DNA of 64,000 nt from assembly GCF_000499385.1 (NCBI RefSeq), contig NW_013654827.1, positions 7,501 to 71,500 of the forward strand, read 5' to 3'. Each line of letters starts with the position of its first letter. The first letter of the stretch is position 1. This document shows, piece by piece, positions 46,401 through 55,055 of the stretch. The position numbers and the translations under genes were made by a program. The DNA is from Eimeria necatrix. Lineage: Eukaryota; Apicomplexa; Conoidasida; Eucoccidiorida; Eimeriidae. A model generated the notes under the pieces. The model had not been told where the DNA came from. It saw only the letters and a list, made by a program, of their open reading frames with translations, and searched no databases.

Positions 46401-47551
46401 ATGCGCCTTAATTGCTAATAACATGCCTGTCATTGCTTTCTAAGGCTAACGTGGACGTTCCTTTTCAGAGCATTTCAACCGCCACTACTTGTTATTACTT
46501 TTACCTTAGTGTGAATATACACTCTTCTTTGGAGAGAAGGACTGAGCGTCTCAGATTACCTTTCAGGGAGTAGGAGACTGGGACTTCCAATTCTTCGTGC
46601 TAGCAACGGCAGCTTCGTCAGTAGACTGCAGAGCAAATAAGCGCAAAGGCAGTTCTGTATGCGTGTCCTGCCCTTAGGTTTCTTTTGCATCATGCCGGCC
46701 TTTAGGTTCGTGGTTTGCAGATGTGAAACTTCGATATGAGCACTTGATGGAATGGACAAAGGACCCTACCAGCACTCCGAAGGTCGTGAACTTGGCCCGG
46801 CTATTTAGCCCGCAGTCATTTCTCACTGCCATCAAAGAAGTTTGCTCACAGCAGCACCACCTAGAGCTCAATAAGCTTAATGTGCTCACTACTGTCACAA
46901 AGAAAGATGTGGCATCCATAGACGCACCGGCGCGTGAAGGTCAGCTTTGTGCCACACATGCACAACGTTGCCCTGTCTTCCAGCAGCTGATTCCTCTCAC
47001 AAAAGCCCCAGCTGCCTTCCAGCATATGCGCGTTTGTGGCTTGTGCATTTGCCGTGAAGTGCTAGAACCCACAGTATAGCGCCATTCTAGAATATTGCAC
47101 TTATGCAGGAGCGTTTGTGACTGGCTTATACCTTGACGGCGCACGATGGGACGTCCAAGGCGGTTGCTTGGCAGAGTCTAAACCAAAAGAGTTATTTTTC
47201 CCCATGCCTGTGATTCATTGCAAGGTAGGCAAATTTTGAGCCATAAACATTGAGAAAAAGTCGAAAATATTGGGGCCAGGGAGCCCACAGCTCAAGCAGT
47301 CCAGCTTAGCAGGACCGGCAAAAGGTTCACTGGCTGCGATTTCTTTTGTTGAATCAACCTGTCCCTCTTGCTCTCAGGCGTCCCTAGAGGTGAAACGCGA
47401 AGACGATAGCACGTACATCTGCCCCGTCTATTTAACAGAGCAGCGTGGGCCAACATTTGTCTTCAACGCCCAACTCAGAACAAAGCAACCGCCGGCTAAA
47501 TGGATCCTTGGGGGCGTTGCAATGATCTTGGATGTTGGCGGAGCTGCATAG
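13319..47551 (+). CDS. Axonemal dynein heavy chain (58 exons, outer-arm beta-like)
   Basis: ATP-driven minus-end microtubule motor of the flagellar axoneme. Splicing by homology and intron phase gives 58 exons totalling 13,875 nt, 4,624 codons plus TAG, the usual size for an axonemal heavy chain. Visible parts in order: N-terminal tail, linker, AAA1-AAA4 each with an intact P-loop (about residues 1971, 2252, 2590 and 2942), coiled-coil stalk with microtubule-binding domain (about 3117-3517), AAA5, AAA6 and the C-terminal domain. The C-terminus ([20 protein letters not shown]) and [13 protein letters not shown] in AAA4 resemble the DNAH9/11/17 outer-arm beta group more than other classes. The start is the first in-frame ATG after a CTG tract. 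Most introns are GT-AG; four are GC-AG. The 5' third lies in repeat-rich DNA and bears Ser, Ala and Gln runs. Eimeria uses flagella only in microgametes. Exon coordinates are in the part-features below. Confidence 0.93.
13961..13985. repeat. Perfect inverted repeat 12-1-12 around TGCATGCA
   Basis: Arms CTTTTGCATGCA and TGCATGCAAAAG are exact reverse complements separated by one G. Both arms contain TGCATGCA. Confidence 0.95.
13997..14071. repeat. (TTAA)n microsatellite
   Basis: About 18 near-perfect TTAA units in dynein intron 1 with one interruption. A second array of the same unit lies in intron 7 (about 19,581-19,640). Confidence 0.95.
14319..14330. repeat. GTGTACGTACAC palindrome, copy 1
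   Basis: Perfect 12-base palindrome in dynein intron 1. Further copies: 14502-14517, 14701-14710, 20459-20472, 20612-20627 and 20778-20793. Confidence 0.95.
14502..14517. repeat. AGGTGTACGTACACCT palindrome, copy 2
   Basis: Perfect 16-base palindrome in dynein intron 1, preceded by GCTG. The preceding bases match those before the copy inside exon 9. Confidence 0.95.
14701..14710. repeat. TGTACGTACA palindrome, copy 3
   Basis: Ten-base perfect core followed by CCTGAATGCGCATGCA; the right flank matches the family but the left flank has diverged. Confidence 0.9.
14739..14810. repeat. Long near-perfect inverted repeat, 36-base arms
   Basis: Bases 14739-14774 pair with 14775-14810. The outer 25 pairs are exact, there is one mismatch (14764/14785), then eight more exact pairs, leaving a 4-base tip. 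Each end is GCATGCATTTAA and the tip region is built from TGCTGC/GCAGCA. It could extrude as a cruciform in DNA or fold as a hairpin in the intron RNA. Confidence 0.93.
14811..14837. repeat. Inverted repeat, 11-base arms
   Basis: AAATTAAATGC (14811-14821) and GCATTTAATTT (14827-14837) are exact reverse complements around TGCAT. It directly abuts the long inverted repeat. Confidence 0.93.
14856..14879. repeat. Inverted repeat, 11-base arms with CTG/CAG stem
   Basis: ATTTGCTGCTG (14856-14866) pairs exactly with CAGCAGCAAAT (14869-14879) around CT. Confidence 0.93.
15250..16578 (+). repeat. Dynein intron 2: CTG-rich then (TTTA)n
   Basis: Filled by interrupted CTG/GCT tracts on the sense strand, with a pure (CTG)n near 16,263-16,313, then (TTTA)n from about 16,470 to 16,570 before an ATCAG acceptor. 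Confidence 0.85.
16693..17443 (+). repeat. Dynein intron 3: CTG tract, minisatellite, TTTAGGG array
   Basis: The donor is the first GTGCTG of a (CTG)n run. It is followed by about 13 copies of a degenerate unit marked by GCTTAGTCCTG, spaced roughly 25-65 bases apart (16,735-17,220). The intron ends in a TTTAGGG array (17380-17432) and a GTGCAG acceptor. Confidence 0.85.
17706..18140 (+). repeat. Dynein intron 4: (TTTA)n then (CTG)n with CAG acceptor
   Basis: (TTTA)n-type sequence (about 17,712-17,800) is followed by interrupted CTG running directly into CTGCAG at the acceptor (18135-18140). Confidence 0.88.
18370..18589 (+). repeat. Dynein intron 5: telomere-like arrays
   Basis: The intron begins GTAAACCCTAAACCC, so the donor is made by a G placed before the AAACCCT array (18370-18406). 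A second array is at 18521-18568. The acceptor is CTGCTGCAG. Confidence 0.9.
19571..19966 (+). repeat. Dynein intron 7: (TTAA)n and CTG tracts
   Basis: (TTAA)n (about 19,581-19,640) is followed by CTG-rich sequence ending with a pure (CTG)n run and CAG acceptor (19964-19966). Confidence 0.88.
20459..20472. repeat. GGTGTACGTACACC palindrome, copy 4
   Basis: Perfect 14-base palindrome in dynein intron 8; flanked on the right by TGAA as in copies 2 and 3. Confidence 0.95.
20612..20627. repeat. GGGTGTACGTACACCC palindrome, copy 5
   Basis: Perfect 16-base palindrome just upstream of the exon 9 acceptor. Confidence 0.95.
20778..20793 (+). repeat. AGGTGTACGTACACCT palindrome, copy 6, inside dynein exon 9
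   Basis: Perfect 16-base palindrome read in frame as EVYVHL within the tail domain, identical to intron copy 2 including the preceding GCTG. A diverged coding relative (GAGGTGTACAGACACC, EVYRH) is in exon 10 at about 21,730. Confidence 0.95.
21155..22139 (+). repeat. Dynein introns 9-10: AT-rich, (TTTA)n, then CTG
   Basis: Intron 9 (21155-21535) is T-rich with TGCATGCA sites (about 21,413-21,430) and (TTTA)n. Exon 10 interrupts at 21536-21787. Intron 10 (21788-22139) ends in a (CTG)n run and CTGCAG acceptor. Confidence 0.8.
22814..23431 (+). repeat. Dynein intron 12: TTTAGGG and AAACCCT arrays
   Basis: TTTAGGG-type repeats at about 22,858-22,957 and 23,037-23,080, then opposite-orientation AAACCCT at about 23,245-23,265 and 23,379-23,409. 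The AGAACATT variant next to the third array recalls the AGAACACT variant at 4.1 kb. Confidence 0.85.
23717..24981 (+). repeat. Last repeat-bearing dynein introns (13-15)
   Basis: Intron 13 has a short TTTAGGG array (23717-23742) and GCT/GCA-rich DNA. Intron 14 has a TGCAGCAACAGC-type tandem (about 24,725-24,795). Intron 15 starts with GTAAACCC as part of an AAACCCT array (24953-24981). Beyond 25.3 kb no array or long trinucleotide tract remains within the gene. Confidence 0.8.
26727..32880 (+). other. Dynein linker domain, exons 18-25
   Basis: Exons: 26727-27125, 27977-28138, 28518-28644, 29012-29373, 30332-30545, 31096-31349, 31758-31855, 32600-32880. Conserved linker text is plain: [73 protein letters not shown] and [20 protein letters not shown]. 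The linker is the mechanical lever that swings across the AAA ring. Introns here are ordinary 0.3-1 kb AT-moderate sequence without CAG or telomere repeats. The exon 25 donor (GTGCGC at 32881) was chosen by phase. Confidence 0.88.
33014..34567 (+). other. Dynein AAA1 (main ATPase site), exons 26-28
   Basis: Exons: 33014-33596, 33876-34159, 34398-34567. Walker A GPAGTGKT is at 33232-33255 and Walker B with its catalytic Glu (CFDEFNRI) near 33382-33405; both are intact, so the main hydrolysis site looks functional. [19 protein letters not shown] and [10 protein letters not shown] are also present. The exon 26/27 junction uses a GC donor (GCAAAT at 33597), which restores the conserved LFRPxAMxVPD; no GT nearby does so. 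Confidence 0.92.
34707..36638 (+). other. Dynein AAA2, exons 29-32
   Basis: Exons: 34707-34855, 35326-35500, 35715-35948, 36403-36638. Walker A GPPGAGKS lies at 34731-34754 in the short exon 29. Exon 30 gives [19 protein letters not shown], exon 31 gives [20 protein letters not shown] and [15 protein letters not shown]2 normally binds nucleotide structurally. Confidence 0.88.
36773..38322 (+). other. Dynein AAA3, exons 33-36
   Basis: Exons: 36773-36961, 37078-37168, 37379-37488, 37587-38322. Walker A GSCGSGKS is at 37133-37156 (exon 34) and Walker B in [20 protein letters not shown] (exon 36). Exon 36 continues through [16 protein letters not shown] and [20 protein letters not shown], all conserved. 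The exon 34 acceptor is a GAGCAG tandem (37072-37077) that would add or omit one Ser without changing frame. Confidence 0.88.
38547..39559 (+). other. Dynein AAA4, exons 37-39
   Basis: Exons: 38547-38843, 39025-39197, 39330-39559. Walker A GVGGSGKQ is at 38721-38744; [20 protein letters not shown] follows in exon 38, and [20 protein letters not shown] in exon 39. The exon 38 text resembles outer-arm beta chains. The exon 39 donor is GC (GCAAGT at 39560), the only choice giving the conserved FL-x-x-VELP join at the right phase with a CAG acceptor. Confidence 0.87.
39728..41340 (+). other. Dynein stalk and microtubule-binding domain, exons 40-43
   Basis: Exons: 39728-40251, 40392-40532, 40722-40992, 41167-41432 (the last also opens AAA5). 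Exon 40 is a long Ala/Glu/Lys coiled coil (CC1). The tip has [15 protein letters not shown] and the downstream [14 protein letters not shown]; exons 42-43 return as CC2 ([20 protein letters not shown]). Heptad lengths look complete, so the stalk is not truncated. Confidence 0.87.
41341..42792 (+). other. Dynein AAA5 region, exons 43-46
   Basis: Remaining exons: 41626-41792, 41960-42173, 42409-42792. Landmarks: [74 protein letters not shown] and [20 protein letters not shown]. Exon 44 contains no internal ATG and was placed by homology and phase. Confidence 0.87.
43162..47551 (+). other. Dynein AAA6 and C-terminal domain, exons 47-58
   Basis: Exons: 43162-43326, 43487-43927, 44052-44321, 44488-44799, 44924-45202, 45359-45450, 45562-45745, 45918-46028, 46165-46317, 46678-46939, 47109-47224, 47378-47551. 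Landmarks: [95 protein letters not shown] and [18 protein letters not shown]. Exons 49 and 51 end in GC donors (44322 and 45203). Exon 56 begins at 46678, which restores WMKVSF. The stop is TAG at 47549-47551. Confidence 0.9.
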
Positions 47552-50099
47552 CATTCAAATTGCGTAAAGCCAAGCACTGGAGTGTGTGATGCAACACGTT
47601 CGGCATAGCTGTTGAACCCTCGGCCCTAATCATTAAAGCCTAGGCTCTAGAGCATATTCAGAGGCCAAGAAGACCAATTAAGTTTGAACCAAGAGCAGAA
47701 AGCTATGAAGTCCGGCAGTTTTTTTACTTTATTAAGCCTCTGTGCATGCATGTGGTAACCCTACATGCAACCATAAACATGAAGCTCAGCACATCGAGTT
47801 ACTCAGCAATTGAAGCTCCGAAGGAATACTTACAGAAGGGAAACAATACAAGCAAGAAACGGCAAACAACCATTGTGTCAGCTTGCCTGACTCATTCTTA
47901 AACTGCGCAACTTCAACTGTTGACTTTCTTGAGGTGCCGTGGCACTGTCGCTAAGTGAAGATACATTTTTTTCTACGCTTAAGCACCCATATATACAAAA
48001 ATGCTCGTATATAGCTATCATTATGCAAATTATGTATTACGAATGGGTGTACGCATTTTCATAACATCGCCATGCGTAGGTAGCCCGTTGGCTAGCAACT
48101 CACCTCAGTCATTCCAGCCTGAGCCGCTATAACACATAAATCATCTGTTAAGAGCTCCAATTTTTCGCTGCGACAGCGTCATTCCGAGGCCTCGCAGCAC
48201 ACAGAATGCTTCGCGCAAGGCGACTTCCTACTTCATTTCCAAAATGCACCGCACGGCAAGTCGTCCGTTGTGGCTCTTCATTGTACACGTGCAAGACCAT
48301 GCTACAGCTGGAATGTCGTTGTAACTGTGGATATTAGGTTTGGACGGACTTACACCTAGGCAGGAAAACAACATAGAGATACAGTAGAGAAGTGTCTCCC
48401 GTGTCTCCATGTATGGTCGGCGTAATATCGATGCGCGCACCGTTTTTTATTTATCTGTGCATAGCAAGCCATCAAGCACAGAAGAAGTTGCAGGCTGTCC
48501 AGTTAGGCCGACTTCCTATTTCTTCCTGCGGAGATAGCTTTTAAGCAGTTGCAGATCTACAGCTAAATGCGTGTTCAAATGCGTTCATGTAAGAAACAAT
48601 CGTCCGCTTAGCTTTGGCTGTAGGTCAGACACAAAAAGTGTGGGTAAACGCCAACAAATGTTGTATCTCTTTTTAGCTAGACCTAGTGCAGCTGTATAGC
48701 TAATGCATCGGCAGATGAAAAGGAATACAATTGCCTGTTCACTAATGTTCACCTTGTGGTACTATATTTAGAATAAAGTGTATTGTCCTTTCAAAATTGC
48801 GCTAGATATGCTCCATTTCGTAAATAAACAATGCAGGCGTGTACTGCTGTGGCTGCATGCTCAGCCTGAGCAAGCTGTCTTGGGTTGGTCCACTACGCCG
48901 GCGCTCAGTTAACCTTCCCATTTATACGGGAGCTTCTGTTCGATGGACTTCACGCCTGTATGATTTCTACCATGTGTTACAGGACACGGGGAAGCCACTG
49001 CACCAGATTTCGGCTACAGCTGGGTCACCGCGTCGCCCACCACCCCAGTACTTTTCAGGAATAACCCATGTTTTGTCTTGCCGCTTGACACTCGTGTTAT
49101 CTTAAAACTCTGCCCACCAAATGTTTTTCAATATAATTCTCAAAGAATAGGTCCAGGAGTGCGGAGCTAGCATGCTTCACAGATCTGCCGTAGTCCCCTG
49201 TGGGCGGGGACGCACGACGACCGTCCTGTTGCTGGCGTTCGCTACCATTTCCCTTTACTTTTTAGTGAGCGGCTTCTTGCAAGTACTATGGGTTACATAT
49301 TTCAGTGGGGGGTCTACTGCACGTGAGGGCTTATGAAGGGTGCTCTTGTCTAGATGTTTCTCCAACATACTGCACACACAGCCGCAGGCGCCGATGAACA
49401 TTCCGAAATTATCGAGGTCTCAACCGTACATAAACCTTACGTGCTGTAAATGAGACACATAGCTTTGGGCGTAATGGGAGAAGGCACTTGATTGTGGCCC
49501 AGCATCACTCCATGCATCGCCATCCATCATGCACACACCGACACCGACGACAGCACGGCATCAACTTTGCCAATCGTAGCCTACTTTTGGAAACCACTTT
49601 ATTCGAGTAGCAAGTTTGTATGTAAGAAGGTTATTTGTACACGCACTTCAGTTGCATTGTTGCATTGCTCACACCAATGCTTACTTATTTTTCGTCTGCT
49701 GACCCTGTCATCACCAGTTTCACTTTTCTCCATCCAATCGTCATTTGCCGCACAATTCACATTGTCACAAGTCAATAGTTTACTTTCTCCTGCAAGCTGT
49801 GCCTCAGCGGGCCATTTTGCCACGCACGGAATGATAAAATTCCACCTTCTGAAGGGGCGCTGCAGACGTTATTCGTACAGTCTTTCAGTGCATTTGAAAA
49901 CCTTAATTGTCGTTTGCAACTTACTCTTATCTTCCGCTTCAAGCAGCGCGCGAACACGCTGGCTTTCTAGAAGCAATGTGGGAAGCGCCGGAGCTCCCCA
50001 CATTCCGTAATTCAACATATCATTTGCAGCTCCGAAAGCATTGCCAGCACTCACTAGTTTAGCCTTTACCGCAGCTTTTGCTTCTATGGGCTATCTTGC
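47552..50099. other. Intergenic region downstream of dynein, no gene supported
   Basis: Moderately AT-rich unique DNA with frequent stops. Short frames (for example 48,839-49,105 plus and 49,492-50,010 plus) show no recognisable domain. It is free of CAG and telomere-like repeats. It presumably holds the dynein 3' end and the promoter of the next plus-strand gene. Confidence 0.6.
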
Positions 50100-52159
50100 C
50101 CTTTGAAAGAAACAAAAGTAGGCTGCAGCGAAGGGAAGTTCCACAATTGTTTGCCGCATCTACACAGTTACGAGGCCTCAGCTACTGGCTGCAACGCTGT
50201 CGCTCCTCGATTCAGGCATATTCGAAGGAGATAAACCTGAAGGTTCGAGAAAACGGTCCCGTTTCTCTAAAGGTGCCACGAACAGACAGAGAGACTGTCA
50301 GCAATCGAAGAGAATCAGCCGTCAGAGCTTCTGCAGGAGGTAGGTTCCCAAACGTAGAAAATTATGCAACAGCAGACTGGCCTGTGGTATTCCTAGCTAC
50401 TGCTATGATTCCAGATAAAAATCTTAGTATATACGAAGACTCAGATCTATGTCTGTAGGCAGAATACCTGCTATAGACGCCTTTTCATGAAAACAAGAAC
50501 CGTACTACATGCTACAGAACCGAGTACAAATCTATGAACAGGATCGGACACAAGCTCATCTTCAAGCAGCACAACCACTACTACAACGAGCCCTGCGTCT
50601 CCCTCGGGACCAACCGACGGGGATGACGGATCTCCAGATGGTTCAGGGGGCTCCAACCCTGGCTCCGACGGCACAACTACTCCGAAGACTCCTCCAGTGG
50701 CAAAAATCCAAGTACTTACGACAAAATTCTAATTGATCAGTCTATTGCCCATGCCAGAAGAACAAAACCCTCCTTAGTATACCTCTCAAAGTAATTTGGT
50801 TTCTCTTCAAGAACTTAGGGTTTCAGGGCTACGTGTTTAGGATCTACGGATTAGAGGCTTCGGCTGTAATGACGCATTATAAACGCTCTTAACCCCACGG
50901 CTCGCAGTAATCGTGTAACTCTCAAACTTGGATGAACCCTATTCTTTATCTCCTTAACTGTGCATTCAGGTCCCTGTAGCGTCGGGCATGTGCAGTGCCA
51001 TTGTGCTTTCGGCAAAAGGATCCATCTGTATGTGGTCCCCGTTTTCTTGCTGTTGGATCCCGTTCAAGCAGATCCGTGCTTGACATCGTTATCCAGCTAA
51101 CTCGCCTACACATGGAGTTGAAACTTCCAAACCTTTCTGTTTGAATTTTTGCTATTGGCAGCCTTTACGTTATACGGCGTGTAAGGCATGCGATGCGTTT
51201 GTGTATGCAGCTAATGCCTCAGGCGACACAACTCTTACTTATTCGTGGTAAGCGTTTACTTTTCAAACGTCCCGCAAGCCCACAATTTGTCAAATGGTTT
51301 GTGCCAGCTAAGTCACAACACCTATGGAGAATGCAGGGAGCACTCTGCGATTCTTCATCCGCTGCTCATTTCTGCAGGAAGAACACAGGTCATGCCTCTT
51401 TGAACCTCCAGAACTTTTTACTGACGGCGAACGCGGAGGAGATCACCATACCTAGGGACGTTGTGTACGCAGCGGCCAACGAATATATTTCGCGAAATCT
51501 TGGAATCAGCAGCATCGATCTCGAGTTTTCTGTAACTGTAACAGATGTAAATGGCGAGACTGCAACCGGTAACACGGCGCTGTTGCTTACTTTAATATAA
51601 GTAACTGCACTTGCGCATATTCCCCCCAAAGAGGCACCTGCAGGGGCATGGACAACAGCAGGATAATGCTACGCAGCGAGATGCATACGCCGTCACCAGC
51701 GTCTGCTCACAAACTGCTTGTGCTTGTATGCGAGAAATGTGCTGTGCAGCTTCCGGCACACTCAAGCTATCCCTGACGCTGGAGCCCCCCATCCTGACTC
51801 TAAAGTCGAAGGACAACTTTTCGATTCATAAGGGGCAAAGCATTGATCTATCGGTGACAGCTGACTACTGTCCTTTAGTTGCTACAGCGTTCGACTCTGG
51901 TGTACTCATACAGTGGGCTGCCAGCTGTGCTGAAGATTCTCGCACAGCTGATCAGCTGCTAAACCTGAGCTCTGACCAGACTACAGCCTCAGTGCGGCCA
52001 TATACGCTGACGCCGGGATACAAGTACATTGTCAGCGTCACTTTCCGCTATAGCGCAAATGCCAGTCTGAGCGACACAAAAAGCTTTACAATCAATGTGG
52101 CGACAGACCAGGTCAAGATACGTTTCCAGTTTGCGCCCTACCCTGAGCCCACATCTTAG
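50100..52159 (+). CDS. REJ-like domain protein (multi-exon, 5' end uncertain)
   Basis: Six exons join in phase: about 50100-50339, 50542-50711, 50970-51027, 51211-51247, 51378-51568, 51750-52159 (TAG). The first supported exon has VRENGPVSLKVPRTDRETVS. The second is a Ser/Thr/Pro/Gly linker of about 50 residues that looks extracellular. Then a REJ-like core: AKIQVPVASGMCSAIVLSAK continuing across two tiny exons to NASGDTTLTYSW, matching the REJ pattern of a Cys, then LDAS-like strand, then TYxW. Beta-rich repeats follow (DLEFSVTVTDVNGETAT; TPGYKYIVSVTFRYSAN). REJ domains occur in polycystin-1 and in sperm receptors for egg jelly; a sexual-stage surface role would fit but is inference. Start, signal peptide and any transmembrane part were not located; the 51211-51247 exon is only 37 bases. 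Confidence 0.55.
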
Positions 52160-53246
52160 GCCAAAAACGACGGCCTCAAAGACTAAACCAAACGGGACCG
52201 TTTCGGTCTAGTGCATGCAAAAGATTGGGTTTTCTGACGCTTGGTGGGCTGCTGAGCCCCGTCTCCGAAGTAGCTTTCATAAAACTTATTAAGCATATCC
52301 AACTTAAAATACTTAGGCCGTGCATCTACTACGATACATACGAAACCCTCCATATGGTTGAACTGCTGAATATCCGGCGTAAGCGCAAGTCTAAAAGCAT
52401 ATACTTATCATTTCGTACTTTTGTACCGAAAAGTCAGGAGTAGTGATATCGGGTACAAACTACTGCACAGTGTGCTGCTAAACAAGCCGCTCTCACCGAC
52501 GTGATAAGTGCTACTCCTTATAATAAATAGTATTTTCGATCCAATGAGTTTAGACGAGTCAGGAATGCTGCGGTAAAGCCGCCGCGCAGGCCGTTAAGAA
52601 TACAGGTTGGTGGCTGTTTCGCAAGTGGCGGCGACAGGCAAGCTCTGTTTTGCCTCAACAAATGAAGGGCTCTTCTCTAGGCTCCTCTGCAAGGCATGAC
52701 TTGAATGGAGGCAACATACAAATGGGCTTCATACGAAGCCGTCAGCACAAATTTTACATTAACACAAACAGTGTTGCAGATGAAGGCAGCGCGTCGTAGC
52801 TGCTGCTACATCACCTACAGCAACAAAGGGGACTGCTGCTACAGTACATGTGCGCAGCATCAGCAACTACTACTTCTGACCCCGCCAGCAAAACTTGCAC
52901 GGCTTGCGCATGCTCGCAGATTAGTGGCGCCCCCGTACTAGCAAGCGCCGTGTTATCCATTGAACCAAACGAACATTTAGCTCAGCACGTCGCAACTGAT
53001 TCGCTACTAAAAAGGGTACAACGGAAACAAAATGACTGCGAGAGGGTCGAGATACAAAAGAATACAAAATATGTTCTTAGTGGCACTACACATTGATTAA
53101 CTAGGGTAGTTCCGCTAACGTTATGACTACACCTGTCTACCGTCCATTTCGGCCGCTGTCTCTGCTAGAGGTATCGTAGCGGAACGATTCACTGCGTTCC
53201 GGTACAGCTCGTCCTGGCACTGCTGAAGATGCAGTTGCTGTTGCTG
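52160..53246. other. Intergenic, no gene supported
   Basis: Short frames only. A Thr/Ala/Cys-rich stretch near 52,790-52,900 is open on the plus strand but has no family signal. The two flanking genes converge here (plus on the left, minus on the right), so it probably contains both 3' ends. Confidence 0.55.
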
Positions 53247-55055
53247 CTAAGGCCGCAGAGCCAGCGGCTGCTGCTCCGAAAATGGCTTTTCTGGCGTTCC
53301 TTCGGTCGTCGCAGGCGGAGACACCAACTCCGTGGGGTAGTTCGTCGCTGGGTCTCCTTTGTTCGCATCGGTTCCAGCCTGCTGCGGCTGCTGTGAAAGG
53401 AGATTGTCATGCTGCTGCTCGTTAGATCCACCCACGTGATCAGTCTGCATGACACTGCACCACAACTTCTGCTGCTGCTGCCTCTGCGCCAGCAGGAGCT
53501 GCTGCTGCTGTTGCTGTATTTGATAGTGCCTCTCCACAGCAAGTTCCTGCTGCTCCTGTTGTTCTCTTGAGCGCAACACAAACGCCTTTAACCGGCGTAA
53601 GTTGTCGCCTGTAGGAAAGTCGCTACACGTACATTCAAGGTCACCAGTCTCTGCTGCTGTTGCTGCTGCCGCTGCTCGCTGTCTCAGCAACAACTGTGGC
53701 GTCTTCCCACAGGGTGCCTCCTGCTGCTGCTGCTTGGAGCCCTCCAGGACCAGCAATTCGTCTAGATGTAGCTGTAGCAGCTGCATGTACACATCGTGGG
53801 TTTCGCTGCGACGGCGGAGGCACGCCGGAACCAAACGGCGGATTCTTCTCACCTCCCCTCCCTCCTTCCCTTTAACCCGCGAAAGAGGCAGTCCTGTAGC
53901 AGTACTTGCAGTACCTGCAGCTGCCGCCGCAGGCGCCACAAACACCAGCCCCCCCAGCTGCAAACCCTCAGCGGCAAGCTCAGACCTGAGCTGTAAGGCA
54001 GGCAGAAGGCCCCTTCCTTCACTGTACAGAATAATGCTCTGGGGGGTTTGCTGCTGCTGCTGTTGTAGCCAAAGGAAAGCTGCGCGAATATCTGTGTTCA
54101 CCCCAGTTGTAGATGGCCGGCACAGCCTTCGCTGCTGCTGCTGTTCCTGCTGTTCGGAATGGTTCCTGCGAATGGTGCAGCAGCAGAATCCATAACCGGT
54201 GTACTCGTAGCCCAAGACATTTACGCAAAGAGAGCGGCACAAGAACAAAAGCAAGGGGTACATACGCCCCAAGTCGCTGTTGCTTCGGTGAGACACCAGA
54301 AGAGTTTGCCTGGCGGACGGATGGCGAAGGAACAGGGCAGGAATGATGCTGCCACTGGCTGTTTGGAGCTGCAGCACCTTGAGGCTGATAGTGCAACTGT
54401 TGCTGCACCTCCAGCAGTCTACGCAGGGAAATCGGCTCTTGAAGCTGCTGCTGCGGCTCATATGGAGTCGCAAGTTTCTGCTGTTGCTTTGCTGCAGCTG
54501 TCGTGGATCTGCTGTGTCGGCATCCAACGTAGCTGCAGGGGCTACTGCTGGTTTCGAGGCATTAAATGAAGCAATTTCGCTGTCACTGTCGTGAAAACTA
54601 TTGCTGCCCTGAGACGAGCAAGAGGGCACGTGGAGCAAATTGCTTGACGAAGGCATCGAAGCTGGGGATCGGGGGGCCTCTTTCGTGCAGCAGAAGAAGC
54701 AGCTGCTCCAAGAACCTGCAGCAGCAGCACAGCCAGGGCACAACACCGCTGGCTGCTGCTGCGGCAGTTCCTGCTGCTGCTGAAGCATGTAGCAGCTCAG
54801 CTGAGGTTCTGTACTGCCGAGCTTGGGGGGCCTTGGAGTGCCAGCGCCAGCGCTGCGAGAGTTGCTCCTGCTGAAGCCCCTGCCGCTGCTGCCGCTACGC
54901 TGGCTTAGAAATCTGCGGCTGTGGCTGCAGCGTATTTCGTAGCTTGTAGCAGCGCAGTCTGGGGGCGTCCACGCTTGCCGCGCGCGCTTGTTGCAGGGCA
55001 CACACAGGCAGAACCCTACTGGTGCAGGGGCTTTGGTCGTCTCATCCCCTCCCAT
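53247..55055 (-). CDS. ABHD17-like alpha/beta hydrolase, probable pseudoenzyme
   Basis: Single-exon 602-residue protein from ATG 55055 to TAG 53247. Residues about 236-365 match the ABHD17 depalmitoylase family: ARQTLLVSHRSNSDLGRMYP (family: oxyanion HGN and DLGQM), NVLGYEYTGYGF (family: SYDYSGYG), then TDIRAAFLWL and PQSIILYSEGRGLLPAL. The last segment aligns with the family's IILYGQSIGTVP, so the nucleophile elbow GxSxG reads SEGRG and the catalytic Ser is replaced by Gly. HGN has become HRSN. No clear catalytic Asp (HGTEDEVI) or His segment follows. The protein has a long Ser-rich N-terminus with many Cys (possible palmitoylation, as in ABHD17, inference) and Gln insertions. It is most likely non-catalytic, perhaps a binding or regulatory protein. 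A diverged active site elsewhere cannot be excluded. Confidence 0.75.
   Translation of the reverse strand: MGGDETTKAPAPVGFCLCVPCNKRARQAWTPPDCAATSYEIRCSHSRRFLSQRSGSSGRGFSRSNSRSAGAGTPRPPKLGSTEPQLSCYMLQQQQELPQQQPAVLCPGCAAAAGSWSSCFFCCTKEAPRSPASMPSSSNLLHVPSCSSQGSNSFHDSDSEIASFNASKPAVAPAATLDADTADPRQLQQSNSRNLRLHMSRSSSFKSRFPCVDCWRCSNSCTISLKVLQLQTASGSIIPALFLRHPSARQTLLVSHRSNSDLGRMYPLLLFLCRSLCVNVLGYEYTGYGFCCCTIRRNHSEQQEQQQQRRLCRPSTTGVNTDIRAAFLWLQQQQQQTPQSIILYSEGRGLLPALQLRSELAAEGLQLGGLVFVAPAAAAAGTASTATGLPLSRVKGKEGGEVRRIRRLVPACLRRRSETHDVYMQLLQLHLDELLVLEGSKQQQQEAPCGKTPQLLLRQRAAAAATAAETGDLECTCSDFPTGDNLRRLKAFVLRSREQQEQQELAVERHYQIQQQQQQLLLAQRQQQQKLWCSVMQTDHVGGSNEQQHDNLLSQQPQQAGTDANKGDPATNYPTELVSPPATTEGTPEKPFSEQQPLALRP

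Noticed and set aside
13319..47551. Dynein gene as a decayed pseudogene (short broken ORFs)
   Set aside because: All 58 exons splice with consistent phase, all four P-loops and the Walker B motifs are intact, and the total length is normal. The breaks are introns.
49869..50083. Minus-strand peptide with GAANDMLNYGMWGAPALPTL
   Set aside because: It reads like protein, but there is no clear family, start or partner exon, and the same bases are near the REJ-like gene's 5' side on the other strand. Left unannotated.
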